Part shown: one piece after another, positions 1-5,769 of the stretch
How positions within the stretch are numbered: the first letter of the stretch is position 1
Layout: every line of letters begins with the position of its first letter
Assembly (NCBI GenBank): GCA_003485715.1
Contig: DNIF01000097.1
Location: forward strand, 1-6,996
Direction: 5' to 3'
Length of the DNA stretch: 6,996 nucleotides
DNA from: Gammaproteobacteria bacterium
GTDB taxonomy: Bacteria > Pseudomonadota > Gammaproteobacteria > UBA7966
Notes under the pieces: generated by a model
Told to the model about the DNA's origin: nothing
What the model saw: only the letters and a program-made list of their open reading frames with translations
Databases searched by the model: none
Made by a program: the position numbers and the translations under genes

Positions 1-20
1 CAGGCGGAGATGGGATCCAT
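1..20 (-). CDS. Start of a divergent gene, cut by the left window edge
   Basis: An ATG on the minus strand at 20-18 opens a frame reading M-D-P-I-S-A before the window ends. Upstream of it on the minus strand is TAAGGAG, nearly the full anti-Shine-Dalgarno complement, with 9 nt between its last base and the ATG. This is the only reason for the call, because six codons say nothing about the product. If real, the gene is divergent from the hydrolase starting at 161, so 21-160 would hold promoters for both directions. I could not pick out convincing -35/-10 pairs there. The alternative is a chance purine run. Confidence 0.5.
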
Positions 21-160
21 GTCGTGTCGCTCCTTACGGGGTGGGAGTCGCGAACGGTACCATCGACCGGGCCACGATGGCCGGATCGATGCGTCAATCA
101 TCAATGTTCCCCGACCCCGTAGATCGGACACTTGCGGGTGATCGGGCTCGGGAGGCTGCC

Positions 161-1192
161 ATGCGGATCTATTTCGCCACCAACCGTGCACCCCGTCGTG
201 GCGGCGGGCCAGACGCCTTCGGCGGGCGCTTCAGTCCGCGCGGGCTCACGGATCTGCGCTTCGGCTGGGCGAACTTCGACGACGGCGATGCGGCAGGCCT
301 GCTGACCGTGGAAGTCGCGCCCGAGCGACTCAACGTGCCGCAGGCGGATCTTGAGCGCGGCGATCTTTCCCGTCAGCGGCTCGGCAGCCAGATGGTATTC
401 GCCGCCATGCGTGCCGAGATGGTGGAGCGGTGCGCTGATGCGCTGCTGTTCATCCATGGATTCAACACCAGCTTCGAGGAATCACTGCGCACGGGTGCGC
501 GGCTGGCGACCGCGTTGTCCGAGCGGCCGCTCGTGCTCTGTGTGTTTTCCTGGCCCTCGGATGGTTCACTGTTGCCCTACCTCGCCTATGCGAGTGATCG
601 CGATGACGCCCGCGCCTCGGGTGTTGCGCTGGGGCGTGGTCTGCAGAAACTTTCGCACTGGCTGCGGAAGTTGCCGTCGAGCGAGCACTGCGGGCAGGGG
701 ATCCACCTGCTCGCGCACAGCATGGGTAGCTACGCCCTGCGCTGGGCCTGGCAGTCAGTGCGCCTGTCCGCGGGCCAAAGGCTGCGCCGGCATCTCGATC
801 ACGTGCTGCTCGTCGCCGCGGACGAAGACCACGATACCTTCGAGCACCCGCACAAGCTGGGCGGAGTGGCCGACATAGCGCGCAGCGTGACGGTCTATCA
901 CAACGCTCGAGATCGAGCCCTCATGGCGAGCGACTACACCAAGGCCAATCCGGAGCGGCTAGGGGCGGGCGGGCCACGCAACGCGCTACTGCTGCCGGAC
1001 AAGGTACGGGTAGTCGACTGCACACCGGTCGTGTCACCCAGCGAAGATCCGCTCGGGCATCACTACCACCTGAATAGCCCCGAGGTGCGGCAGGACCTCC
1101 TTGCGGTGCTCGCCGATGTGGAACCGGAAGCCATGCCGACACGCGTGGCACGTACGGACGGCCGTGGCTGGCGTCTGCGCCCCGGCATCTGA
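161..1192 (+). CDS. Alpha/beta hydrolase, DUF900 family (putative serine esterase/lipase)
   Basis: The 343-aa protein is a predicted alpha/beta-fold serine hydrolase. What is visible: an N-terminal IYFATNR (residues 3-9) like the opening of DUF900 (PF05990) proteins; strand and oxyanion segment LLFIHGFNTSFEES (95-108); FSWPS (129-133); nucleophile elbow AHSMGS with Ser187; a likely acid in VAADEDHD (Asp221); and a likely catalytic His in GHHYHLNSPEV (His300). Family members carry comparable GHSMG-like, APDxD-like and GHxYxxxSP segments, so the triad looks complete. The start at 161 is chosen because GGAG lies 6 nt upstream. The frame is open back to an ATG at 41, but those 40 residues look non-coding. 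There is no signal peptide or membrane segment, so it is probably cytoplasmic. The substrate is unknown. It lies 24 bp upstream of the next gene, which suggests an operon. Confidence 0.85.
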   Translation: MRIYFATNRAPRRGGGPDAFGGRFSPRGLTDLRFGWANFDDGDAAGLLTVEVAPERLNVPQADLERGDLSRQRLGSQMVFAAMRAEMVERCADALLFIHGFNTSFEESLRTGARLATALSERPLVLCVFSWPSDGSLLPYLAYASDRDDARASGVALGRGLQKLSHWLRKLPSSEHCGQGIHLLAHSMGSYALRWAWQSVRLSAGQRLRRHLDHVLLVAADEDHDTFEHPHKLGGVADIARSVTVYHNARDRALMASDYTKANPERLGAGGPRNALLLPDKVRVVDCTPVVSPSEDPLGHHYHLNSPEVRQDLLAVLADVEPEAMPTRVARTDGRGWRLRPGI

Positions 1193-1216
1193 GCAAGCGA
1201 AAAGGCGCACGCACGC

Positions 1217-2074
1217 ATGCACCCGGTAGCCTTCCGCTTCGAGAATGGTCGTTACTTTGCCACCGTGGCTGGTGATACGTTTCTTGTCGGTCAGCGCGTG
1301 CGCTACGGTGCCCGCAAGGGGCTGATGAACGACGAGGCCATCGAGCGCCTGCATTATCGGGCGCTTGACTGGCGGGAGCGGCACGGCGTCTGGGCCGACT
1401 GGATTGAACCCATCGCGCGGGTGGAGGGCGGGCACTTCCATGCCTTGAACACCTACGACCGCGCACGCTGCACCTTCGGCTTCCTGCAGGCGGGGGCACA
1501 TGTCGCCCAAGGCCAGTTCGTGCGCTGGCTGCGGGCGGTGCTGGCACTGCCCGACGCCGGTGCCTCCTTTCCCGACCTCGGCCTCGCCGATGGGCAAATC
1601 GTGCGCCTCGCAGACGCCACACCGCCCCGTGTGCTGGAAGATGTTCACGGCACGCAGGGGCTGCTCGACTATCTCAATCCTGGTTCCCGGGAGGTGGAGG
1701 ACGTCGAGGTGATCCAGGCGGCACGCCTCATTCATCGCGTGCGCAACGATCCGCAGGCGATCGCGCTACAGGTCGCGGTCGCCGTGACGGCGCTGCAGGA
1801 GGCGCTGGGCCATTACGCCTTGCGCTATGGTCTCGATGGTGCCGATGACATCACATGTCTGCTGGTGGCGGATATTCGCCATCAGGGGCGTGCGCCGCAT
1901 GTCGCGATCAAGCGGGCACTCACGGCGGGCGATCCCCATGCCGCGCTGCTCGCCCTCGGTGCAGAGCGCTTCCCGGAGCGCGTCGCGCGCCTGCGTGACG
2001 CCGTGGAGGAACTTCGTCACGAGGGGCGTCTCGGGCGCCTGCGTTATGCCGGTGCCGAGGGCCGTTTTGTCTGA
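1217..2074 (+). CDS. Uncharacterised 285-aa protein, possible lysozyme/chitosanase-like fold
   Basis: I do not recognise a named family with certainty. Residues 1-35 look like a small beta-rich N-terminal part. Residues 38-65 are helical and Trp-rich (LDWRERHGVWADWIEP). Then comes VEGGHFHALNTYDRARCTFG (69-88) followed by FLQ. A Glu in an EGG turn (Glu70), a beta-like stretch with NTYD and then FGFLQ (Gln91) resemble the catalytic-Glu and GxxQ arrangement of lysozyme-superfamily enzymes, including chitosanases. A later helical part contains YGLDGADD and LVADIRHQGRA (215-226), again reminiscent of that fold. The lysozyme-like reading is inference. There is no signal peptide or lipobox, which is unusual for a cell-wall enzyme acting outside unless export is by another route. 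The start ATG has a weak AAAGG 11 nt upstream. It probably shares a transcript with the hydrolase ending at 1192. Confidence 0.75.
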   Translation: MHPVAFRFENGRYFATVAGDTFLVGQRVRYGARKGLMNDEAIERLHYRALDWRERHGVWADWIEPIARVEGGHFHALNTYDRARCTFGFLQAGAHVAQGQFVRWLRAVLALPDAGASFPDLGLADGQIVRLADATPPRVLEDVHGTQGLLDYLNPGSREVEDVEVIQAARLIHRVRNDPQAIALQVAVAVTALQEALGHYALRYGLDGADDITCLLVADIRHQGRAPHVAIKRALTAGDPHAALLALGAERFPERVARLRDAVEELRHEGRLGRLRYAGAEGRFV

Positions 2075-2119
2075 GGGTGCACGCAGTCGCTTTGGTTTTC
2101 CAACACCCCGATCCCTCGC

Positions 2120-2530
2120 CTACGTGAAGGCGTCATCGCCGCCGACGGTCCCGCCATTGGCGGCAGTATCGCTGAGATTGCGGATGCGGAAACTTACCGC
2201 GCCCGTGAGATCCGGCAGGTGGCTGAGGTCGATGCTTCCCTGGACACGATTACCGCCCGGTTCCTGGCTGAAGGTGAAGAGGTTGCTGCTGAAGTTGTCA
2301 CCGCTGCCGAGGCGGCAGTGAGCCGCAACGGCGGGCACTACGTATTTCCCGCAGGAGAATGCTTGGCGTGACCCCGTCCAATGCATCTCCGTTGCAGTGG
2401 CATCGTTCGGTGCCCGCGCATTGGCAAATTTCCTGCGGCCTTCACGATTTCGGGATGGCAGCGTACTTCCGCCCTGTGCTAGCGTGCCGTTGCCGTTGAA
2501 AGTGCAGGTCAGCGGCTGATCGATTGCAGC
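2120..2530 (-). pseudogene. Possible relic of a PEP-CTERM-type exported beta-sandwich protein
   Basis: The minus-strand frame ending with TAG at 2120 has a C-terminal stretch NLFTFSQEPGGN, then GSIDLSHLPDLTGAVSFRI, then AANGGTVGGDDAFT. That order (a TFS strand, SIDLS, L..LTG.VSFRI, GGT, DD) matches what I know of the beta-sandwich region just before the sorting signal in many PEP-CTERM proteins. Upstream, CTFNGNGTLAQGG, ATEMHWTGS and GKYVVPAVAA could be worn versions of the preceding strands. No PEP motif, hydrophobic anchor or Arg cluster follows in any frame before the neighbouring gene. No signal peptide or good start lies upstream: the frame opens at 2776 but reads as non-coding above about 2530. 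I infer a truncated, decaying fragment, with limits approximate. It could also be chance, since the overlapping plus frame is open too. Confidence 0.35.
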
Positions 2531-2964
2531 GAGTCGCGGTCCTTCGTGTTTCCTGACAGGGCGGATGTCCGACGAGTAGGGGTTACCTACCGGCATCCGG
2601 CAAACCGGAATGAACGAAGGCTGCGGGCCTGTGGGGTGAGGGGTCGTCTGAACGCGCAGCTTCATCGCTGTCCGTTCCGCAGCACTTGGCAAGGCCGGGG
2701 AGTCGTGCGCACCCGGTCGGATGCAGGGTGCTCGGGGCGGCGCGAATTGGCCGTCGCGCGCAGGGAGGCAGCCCACTCACGCAGGCATCCAACAGGGCTG
2801 CGGTCCTGAGCCTGCCGCTCACCCTCAACAGTCCAAGTACAGCCGACAGGCAGCCGTTCCGAGTCCGACTCCGACATCCATCGCGCTTGCCCGGCCTCAG
2901 GTTCGGGGTCAGTGCGTCGAGATCGGGATTCGGCCGGTACGCGGCTCAGGGAGTCTCAAGCTCG
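2531..2964. other. Intergenic stretch with no recognisable gene; leader of the RRM gene
   Basis: Open frames here on both strands are short, lack ribosome binding sites and have Arg/Pro/Ser-rich composition typical of shadow frames in GC-rich DNA. Nothing recognisable was found apart from the ribosome binding site just before 2965. The RRM gene's promoter should lie here but no clear -35/-10 pair stands out. Small RRM proteins of this kind can have long untranslated leaders, so part of this stretch may be transcribed. Confidence 0.5.
2948..2953 (+). promoter_or_regulatory. Ribosome binding site of the RRM gene
   Basis: AGGGAG sits 11 nt before the ATG at 2965. The spacing is slightly long, but it supports this internal start over the in-frame ATG at 2686. 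Confidence 0.6.
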
Positions 2965-3276
2965 ATGAATATCTACGTTGGAAATCTTGCATTCCGCACC
3001 ACCGACGATCAGCTTCGTTCCATGTTCGAGACCTTTGGTCCAGTGCGCTCCGCCAGCGTGGTCATGGATCGCGAGACCGGTCGCTCGCGTGGTTTCGGTT
3101 TCGTCGAAATGGGTGATGAAGATGGGCACAAGGCGATCGCCAGCCTGAATGGACAGGACATCGACGGGCGTCGTCTCACCGTCAATGAAGCGCGTCCGCG
3201 CCAAGGTGGAGCAGGCGGTGGCGGCGGGCCTCGGTCCCGCTACGGCGACGGTCCACGCGGCCCGCGCATGGGCTGA
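2965..3276 (+). CDS. Small RRM-domain RNA-binding protein
   Basis: The 103-aa protein consists of one RNA recognition motif and a short glycine-rich tail. RNP2 is IYVGNL (residues 3-8) and RNP1 is RGFGFVEM (42-49), both with the aromatic residues that stack on RNA bases. The fold order beta-alpha-beta-beta-alpha-beta is complete by about residue 76 (LTVNEARPR). Residues 81-103 are Gly/Arg/Pro-rich (GGAGGGGGPRSRYGDGPRGP), which often adds non-specific RNA binding. Bacterial single-RRM proteins with Gly-rich tails are known from cyanobacteria and many proteobacteria. They bind single-stranded RNA and some are cold-induced, but cold induction here is only family knowledge. The start is set by the RRM boundary and by AGGGAG 11 nt upstream. 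The open frame extends to 2686, but that extension has no domain character. It is a stand-alone gene followed by strong hairpins. Confidence 0.93.
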   Translation: MNIYVGNLAFRTTDDQLRSMFETFGPVRSASVVMDRETGRSRGFGFVEMGDEDGHKAIASLNGQDIDGRRLTVNEARPRQGGAGGGGGPRSRYGDGPRGPRMG

Positions 3277-3330
3277 AAACAGTCACGGGCGAGCGGCCCA
3301 AGGCCGGCGCCAACTGATCAGCGTGTTCTG

Positions 3331-3369
3331 GCGGGTCTGGGTGAGCCGATGAAACTCACCCGGGCCCGC
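3331..3369. terminator. Long hairpin, 15-bp stem, probable bidirectional stop signal
   Basis: GCGGGTCTGGGTGAG (3331-3345) pairs with CTCACCCGGGCCCGC (3355-3369) along all 15 positions. Thirteen are Watson-Crick pairs and two are U.G wobbles when read on the plus strand; the wobbles become A.C mismatches on the other strand. The loop is 9 nt (CCGATGAAA). It lies between the RRM gene ending at 3276 and the convergent gene ending at 3493, where a terminator is expected. There is no run of T after either arm, so a classic intrinsic terminator is not proven. It could instead stabilise the 3' end of the RRM mRNA. Confidence 0.6.
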
Positions 3370-3377
3370 GACTCATT

Positions 3378-3396
3378 GTGAGCGTGCGGCGCTCAC
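3378..3396. terminator. Second hairpin, 7-bp perfect stem
   Basis: GTGAGCG (3378-3384) and CGCTCAC (3390-3396) are perfect inverted arms around a 5-nt loop, 9 nt after the larger hairpin. The GTGAG/CTCAC core also occurs in the first hairpin, so arms could exchange partners. Because the stem has no wobble pairs, it works equally on both strands. It also lacks a T-run. A role as a backup stop for the convergent gene is inference. Confidence 0.4.
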
Positions 3397-3492
3397 GACC
3401 TCCTGCTTGGCGGGCACCCCGTCGCTGAAGGCCCCGGAATGTTTCACGAGGGCACGCTGGGAAACCCGCATCCTCGTCACTGGACGCAAAAG

Positions 3493-3756
3493 CTAGCGTT
3501 CGTTACCGCCACAGGGCAGGACATCGCCCGCGGATTTGGCGTCGGTCGGGCAAAAGCCATCCCTTGCCGCCTCGCGCTGGCCTCGACGGTGCAGCGAAAT
3601 CGCCACAAGGGCGCAGAGCAGAATCGCCGCGAGTGTGGCACTGCCGCTGAAAACAAGGTCGCTGTCGAGCCGATTGTCTGGCCCCAGGACGAGACACCAG
3701 AGCGCGATCCCGATGAAATAGCCAAGCGTGCGTTCGAGAAAGGGGAGGAGAGACAT
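3493..3756 (-). CDS. Small two-helix membrane protein, unknown function
   Basis: The 87-aa product begins MSLLPFLERTL. It has two hydrophobic segments: roughly residues 11-26 (LGYFIGIALWCLVLGP) and 37-55 (SGSATLAAILLCALVAISL). They are joined by a short polar loop with Asp residues (DNRLDSDLVF). HRRGQREAARDG after the second helix is positively charged, which by the positive-inside rule puts both ends in the cytoplasm. The soluble tail (66-87) has two Cys, in FCPTD and LPCGG. The start is set by AGGAG 8 nt upstream of the ATG at 3756. The frame is open 13 codons further, but those have no such site. It runs convergent to the RRM gene and divergent from the Sel1-repeat gene. I do not recognise the family. 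The plus-strand frame over the same DNA has no membrane or domain features. Confidence 0.65.
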   Translation of the reverse strand: MSLLPFLERTLGYFIGIALWCLVLGPDNRLDSDLVFSGSATLAAILLCALVAISLHRRGQREAARDGFCPTDAKSAGDVLPCGGNER

Positions 3757-3763
3757 GCTGGAA

Positions 3764-3768
3764 GCTCC
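3764..3768 (-). promoter_or_regulatory. Ribosome binding site of the small membrane protein gene
   Basis: On the minus strand AGGAG precedes the ATG at 3756 by 8 nt (CTTCCAGC), close to ideal spacing. It decides this start over the ATG at 3795 and is the main support for the gene being real. Confidence 0.6.
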
Positions 3769-3930
3769 TGAAGCCGCGAAACTGCTGCACCGCACATTAG
3801 CGACATTTCATTACAGCTGCATGAATTTCTCTGCAATCGGGTGGCGTTGGTGACCCGCCTGCTCGCAAGGCCCCACGCTGATCGGGACAGGCAAGCGTGC
3901 CGCCAAGTCCTCCGCGACGAGTGATCACGG

Positions 3931-3959
3931 TTGACTTCGCTGCACTGCGGGTTCACAAC
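3931..3959 (+). promoter_or_regulatory. Possible sigma-70-type promoter for the Sel1-repeat gene
   Basis: TTGACT at 3931-3936 matches five of six bases of the -35 consensus. At 17-bp spacing the -10 position holds CACAAC, which is a poor match. It lies about 55 bp before the chosen start at 4014. This is a weak call resting on the -35 element. Confidence 0.25.
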
Positions 3960-4013
3960 GTTGCGTTGCAGGTCCACACTGAGCCACAGGGCTTCGCACG
4001 GGGTTTCCCAGCC

Positions 4014-5252
4014 ATGGCCATCACGAACACCGAATTCTCCACCCTCCTCGACCTTGCGAAGGGGGGCGATGTCGACGCCCAGGCAGCCCTCGGCGACCTG
4101 TATTTCAATGGCTGGGGAGTGCGGACCGACCTCGCCCTGGCGCGCAACTGGTACACCCGTGCCGCCGAACTCGGGCACGCACATTCCTGCTATCGACTTG
4201 CGCAGATGCATGCGCGCGGTAATGGGGTCGTGCAGGACGCCCAGCACGCACGCGAATGGTTCGAGCGAGCGGCCGAATTGGGCTACGCACCGGCGCAGGC
4301 GGCGTTGGCCTGGTTCCACCAGCGGGGCATCGGTGGCCCGGTGGATCTCGAGCGTGCCCTGCACTGGTATCGGCAGGGGGCCATCGGGGGCAGCGCAGTG
4401 GCGCGTTTCAACCTCGGGCTGATGTGTGCCCTCGGTCAGGGCGTCGATAAGGACCTCACGGAAGCGATCACCTGGTATCGGGCGGCTTCGGCTCAGGGCT
4501 ATCCGCATGCGCAGTTGAATCTGGCCATGGCCTATCTGCGCGGCGAGGGGGTCGAGCGCGACCCTGCCGAGGCCTTGCGCTGGTATCTGGCTGCCGCCAA
4601 TCAGGGCTATGCCAAGGCCCAGTATCATCTCGGTCTGCTGTACGCGTCGGGCGAGGGCATCCCGCAAGATGACCGGATCGCAGCTCAGTGGCAGCGCCGT
4701 GCCGCCGAGCAGGGCTACCACCGTGCCCAGTATCAGCTTGGCCTCATACATCGTCATGGCCTGGGTGTGCGTGCGGACGACGCAGAGGCCCTGCGCTGGT
4801 TCCTCGAGGCCGCTGAGCAGGGCCATCCGAAGGCGCAATATCAGGTGGCGATGGCCTATCTGCGCGGTGAAGGTCTCGGCCGTGACCCGGTTGCGGGGCG
4901 TGAGTGGCTGCGCAAGGCCGCCGAGGGTGGCTACCATAAGGCTCAGTACCGCCACGGGCTCGCCCTGCTGGAACGCTCCGATGAGTCCCAGGCCGGTGCC
5001 GTGGCTGCCCGCGCCTGGTTGCAGCGCGCGGCAACTCAGGGCAATGCGAACGCCCTTTATGCGCTCGGGGTGCTGCATGCCAGCGGTGAGGGCGGGCCGC
5101 GTGACCTGCTCGCGGCCTACCGCTGTCTGGCACAGGCCGAGCGGGAGGGCGATGAGCGGGCCTCGGCGCATCTGACCCGTGTGGCTGCACGTCTGACGGC
5201 GGAGCAGATCGAGGGGCTTCAGGCCGAACTCGGCAGACGGGACAGCGCCTGA
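4014..5252 (+). CDS. Sel1-like repeat (SLR) solenoid protein, ten repeats
   Basis: The 412-aa protein is almost wholly built of Sel1-like repeats, 36-residue helix-turn-helix units related to TPRs that form a curved protein-binding scaffold. I count ten units in register: residues 19-55, seven 36-residue units to 307, one 37-residue unit at 308-344, and one at 345-380. The typical pattern is AQYxLGxxYxxGxGVxxDxxxAxxWYxxAAxxGx. Unit 9 has lost the GxG turn (LERSDESQAG). Residues 381-412 form a capping helix (RLTAEQIEGLQAELG). No signal peptide or membrane segment is visible, so it is probably cytoplasmic. In-frame GTG at 3897 would add 39 residues that do not look like coding sequence, so ATG 4014 is preferred despite a weak ribosome site (GGGG about 10 nt upstream). 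Family members act as adaptors in signalling, stress or envelope processes. The partner here is unknown. Confidence 0.9.
   Translation: MAITNTEFSTLLDLAKGGDVDAQAALGDLYFNGWGVRTDLALARNWYTRAAELGHAHSCYRLAQMHARGNGVVQDAQHAREWFERAAELGYAPAQAALAWFHQRGIGGPVDLERALHWYRQGAIGGSAVARFNLGLMCALGQGVDKDLTEAITWYRAASAQGYPHAQLNLAMAYLRGEGVERDPAEALRWYLAAANQGYAKAQYHLGLLYASGEGIPQDDRIAAQWQRRAAEQGYHRAQYQLGLIHRHGLGVRADDAEALRWFLEAAEQGHPKAQYQVAMAYLRGEGLGRDPVAGREWLRKAAEGGYHKAQYRHGLALLERSDESQAGAVAARAWLQRAATQGNANALYALGVLHASGEGGPRDLLAAYRCLAQAEREGDERASAHLTRVAARLTAEQIEGLQAELGRRDSA
4527..4867 (+). repeat. Internal direct repeat within the Sel1 gene
   Basis: ATGGCCTATCTGCGCGG occurs at 4527-4543 and again at 4851-4867, exactly 324 bp apart, which is three 36-codon units. 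Flanking codons encode near-identical residues (AMAYLRGEG followed by RDP in both). This points to growth of the array by copying a three-repeat block rather than one unit at a time, although conserved repeat residues alone could account for part of the match. Confidence 0.6.
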
Positions 5253-5465
5253 GGGGCGTACCGGGGATTGCAGTCAATGAGGTTGAGCATGCAATACCGT
5301 CAGGCCATCGTGCGGGTCGTCGGTGACCTCGGCGGGCCCGGTGCGCAGGTGCGATCGTGCGGTTCTAGCCTTGACGACGTTCTGCCAGGTCCGAATCCCG
5401 GCTTATCGTTGTGGAATGTCGCTGTGGTGCCCGCAGCGAGGCCAGAGTAGACTCGCAGCCCTCGC
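5253..5465. other. Spacer before the tRNA, no gene seen
   Basis: No supported reading frame is present. A 60-codon frame at 5268-5450 has no ribosome binding site and no recognisable features. The tRNA promoter should lie in the last 60 bp. Confidence 0.5.
5448..5453 (+). promoter_or_regulatory. Possible -10 element of the tRNA-Ser gene
   Basis: TAGACT matches four of six bases of the -10 consensus, including the key first, second and last positions. It ends 12 bp before the tRNA. It is followed by the GC-rich CGCAGCCCTCGC, like the discriminators of stable-RNA promoters under stringent control. At 17-bp spacing the -35 position (TGGTGC, 5425-5430) is poor. Confidence 0.35.
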
Positions 5466-5557
5466 GGAGAGGTACCGAAGCGGTCATAACGGCACCGACT
5501 CGAAATCGGTTGAGCCTCGAAAGAGGCACGTGGGTTCGAATCCCACCCTCTCCGCCA
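5466..5557 (+). tRNA. tRNA-Ser, anticodon CGA
   Basis: The 92-nt gene includes an encoded CCA end (5555-5557). Acceptor arms GGAGAGG (5466-5472) and CCTCTCC (5547-5553) pair perfectly, with G5554 as discriminator base, as in serine tRNAs. The anticodon stem ACCGA/TCGGT (5494-5498, 5506-5510) holds the loop CTCGAAA, so the anticodon is CGA (5501-5503), reading UCG. The long variable arm GCCTC-GAAA-GAGGC is typical of class II tRNAs and is recognised by seryl-tRNA synthetase. The T arm is GTGGG-TTCGAAT-CCCAC (5530-5546). All parts are intact. It stands alone with no neighbouring tRNA in the window and no integrase or repeated 3' end nearby, so there is no sign that it has served as an attachment site. 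Confidence 0.97.
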
Positions 5558-5589
5558 TCTCTCGACACACCAATTGGTAATCGAGATGG
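5555..5589 (+). terminator. Hairpin immediately after the tRNA, overlapping its CCA
   Basis: CCATCTCTCGA (5555-5565) pairs with TCGAGATGG (5581-5589) with a 2-nt bulge in the left arm. The loop contains a perfect 10-bp palindrome, ACCAATTGGT (5569-5578). The hairpin begins with the tRNA's own CCA. There is no T-run, so it may be a processing or pausing structure rather than a simple terminator. Confidence 0.45.
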
Positions 5590-5769
5590 CTGACCTCAGG
5601 GTGATGCTTCGCCTGTGGCCTGTCCGCGTCCGTATCGCGGGATGACGCTTGGCGCGCAGGTCATCAGGGCATCGAGCGAGTCCTGATCCTGGTTGCCTGC
5701 CGTCCGGCTGCGACCGCCACCGATTGGCCGGATTTCCACCCTCCCGCCGAGCGCGACCCCAGCCTCAAG
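5590..5769. other. Spacer between tRNA and chemotaxis gene, no gene seen
   Basis: The converging transcripts of the tRNA and the minus-strand receptor gene meet here. I see no supported gene. A plus-strand frame is open from 5605 to 6348, but it lacks a good start outside the receptor gene and runs antisense to it. No clear terminator with a T-run was found for the receptor gene. Confidence 0.4.

Noticed and set aside
41..160. N-terminal extension of the hydrolase to the ATG at 41
   Set aside because: The extra 40 residues have no family resemblance, and a good ribosome site sits directly before the ATG at 161, where the family's usual N-terminus begins.
921..1735. Two overlapping minus-strand frames of 233 codons each
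   Set aside because: Both are antisense to the hydrolase and lysozyme-like genes. They are Arg/Pro/His-rich with no domain features.
3439..3771. A 110-codon plus-strand frame after the RRM gene
   Set aside because: There is no ribosome site and no domain. The opposite strand has a better-supported small membrane protein gene over the same DNA.
3477..5171. A 564-codon open frame on the minus strand
   Set aside because: Most of it is antisense to the ten-repeat Sel1 gene, and its apparent periodicity mirrors those repeats. It has no ribosome binding site and crosses the small membrane protein gene in another frame.
5466..5557. tRNA-Ser as an integration site for a mobile island
   Set aside because: No integrase and no second copy of the tRNA 3' end is present in the window.
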